Assembly: GCA_026713505.1 (NCBI GenBank)
Contig: JAPOOH010000455.1
Span: 1 to 5,815, forward strand
Source: Chloroflexota bacterium
GTDB taxonomy: Bacteria; Chloroflexota; Dehalococcoidia; Lucifugimonadales; Australimonadaceae
DNA: 5,815 nucleotides
Direction of reading: 5' to 3'
The notes below the pieces were generated by a model that did no database searches, was not told where the DNA came from, and saw nothing but the letters and a program-made list of their open reading frames with translations. Within the stretch, counting starts at the first letter, position 1, and each line of letters starts with the position of its first letter. A program made the position numbers and the translations under genes. Shown here one piece after another: positions 5,026 to 5,815 of the stretch.

Positions 5026-5805
5026 TCAGATGCCGTAGAAGCGCCGGGGGTTGTCCTCGACAATCTTCTTGGCCACGCCGACGGGTATCTCGCCCTCGGC
5101 CTCTCTCCGTTCGATCACGTCGAGCGCGTGCAGCTCGGCGGACTGGTCGGCGTGCGTGTAGTCGGTGCCGATCATGAGGCTGTCCTCGGTCCCGAACGAC
5201 AGGATGTAGGGGATGTCGTCCGTGGTGTCGCAGGCCACGTAGAAGCGGCAGTTGCGGAATAGGTCCGAGCGGTAGTCGAAGGGGTGGAACGTCAGTTTCT
5301 GGGCCTTGGCGATGAGGTCCGCCATGAGGAAGGGCACCCAGGACGCGCCGGTCTCGATCCAGCCGACCCGCAGTTCCGGGAAGCGGTCGGGGACGTCGCT
5401 CATGGCGAGGTCGGTGAATGCGGCGATGGCATTGAAGCGCCCGCCGATGTCGGCGCCGGACTCCGGGGGGTTGCCCGTGCCGGTGTGGACGCAGACGGGG
5501 ATGTCGAGGCGGCTGGCCTCCTCGTAGAGCGGGAAGAAGTACGGGTCCCTGGCGCTCCGGCCGCACTCGATGCCCTTCTTCATGATGCCGCACGCGCCGT
5601 TCTCCTTCGCCCAGCGCATCTGGTTGACCGCCTCGTCGATGTCCAGCGTGGGCATGAGCGCCACCCAGCGGAGGCGTCCGCCGGAGGCGTGCGTGGCGTC
5701 GGCCATCCAGCGGTTGTAAGCGGCGGTGACGGCGGTGTCCACCTGCGCCCGGGCCGTGGACCCGCCCACGCAGAGCGGGGGCTCGAACACCTCCCAGTCC
5801 ACCAT
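5026..5805 (-). CDS. Amidohydrolase_2-family metal-dependent hydrolase/decarboxylase, lacking the usual N-terminal region
   Basis: A 259-residue ORF matching the middle and C-terminal parts of the Amidohydro_2 (ACMSD-like TIM-barrel) family: AYNRWMAD at 29-36, RLRWVALMPTLDIDEAV at 44-60, VCVHTGTG at 104-111 with H107 as a likely metal ligand, RFPELRVGWIETGASWVPFL at 141-160, GTDYTHAD at 213-220 with D215 as a likely catalytic Asp, and a typical end, KKIVEDNPRRFYGI. Full members usually begin with an HxH metal-binding strand followed by 60-120 residues that are absent here. ATG at 5805 has GGAG 6 nt upstream (5812-5815) at the window edge, and an in-frame TAG lies two codons before it (5811-5809). 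It may be a real short gene, or the rear half of a gene broken by a nonsense change. Relatives hydrolyse or decarboxylate aromatic-acid intermediates; the substrate here is unknown. Its TGA stop lies in the border of the repeat array. Confidence 0.82.
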   Translation of the reverse strand: MVDWEVFEPPLCVGGSTARAQVDTAVTAAYNRWMADATHASGGRLRWVALMPTLDIDEAVNQMRWAKENGACGIMKKGIECGRSARDPYFFPLYEEASRLDIPVCVHTGTGNPPESGADIGGRFNAIAAFTDLAMSDVPDRFPELRVGWIETGASWVPFLMADLIAKAQKLTFHPFDYRSDLFRNCRFYVACDTTDDIPYILSFGTEDSLMIGTDYTHADQSAELHALDVIERREAEGEIPVGVAKKIVEDNPRRFYGI

Positions 5806-5815
5806 CCACTACTCC

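Overview
The window is GC-rich (by eye), tightly packed bacterial DNA with good Shine-Dalgarno sites. It holds seven genes, two of them cut or possibly damaged at the window edges. The taxon cannot be read securely. The gene mix (ring-hydroxylating dioxygenase, aldo/keto reductase, amidohydrolase_2, VUT-family transporter) and the repeat types would fit a Chloroflexota-like catabolic generalist or another high-GC environmental bacterium; this is inference only.

Layout. On the minus strand, read right to left: an amidohydrolase_2-type metal hydrolase (5805-5026) whose N-terminal part is missing; an array of five 51-52 bp tandem palindromic repeats (4767-5024); and an aldo/keto reductase (4704-3802). 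A short convergent intergenic region follows, with two hairpins, one of them a dRS3-like palindrome. Next is a plus-strand Rieske ferredoxin (3378-3704). Divergent from it is a minus-strand operon: ring-hydroxylating dioxygenase alpha subunit (3207-1822), beta subunit (1811-1269) and a lipoprotein with a Pro/Thr/Ala-rich stalk and a ricin-B-like domain (1262-492). Last is the N-terminal part of a VUT/YhhQ-type queuosine-precursor transporter (400 to beyond position 1).

How the genes may work together. Alpha and beta should form a Rieske non-heme iron oxygenase that adds oxygen to an aromatic or related ring, with electrons delivered by the divergently encoded ferredoxin. The 170 bp between alpha and ferredoxin contains two facing extended -10 candidates that differ by one base and a perfect 8-bp inverted repeat, so the two transcripts could be co-regulated. 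No ferredoxin reductase is present, so one must lie elsewhere. The aldo/keto reductase and amidohydrolase could act on downstream products such as a diol, aldehyde or carboxylated ring, but nothing in the sequence names the substrate.

The points most worth a second look are: an active-site segment of the alpha subunit that keeps the metal ligands but is two residues shorter than in naphthalene dioxygenase; a surface lectin-like lipoprotein 6 bp behind the dioxygenase beta gene; the tandem repeat array whose border supplies the amidohydrolase stop codon; and the amidohydrolase lacking its N-terminal HxH region, with an in-frame TAG just upstream of its start.
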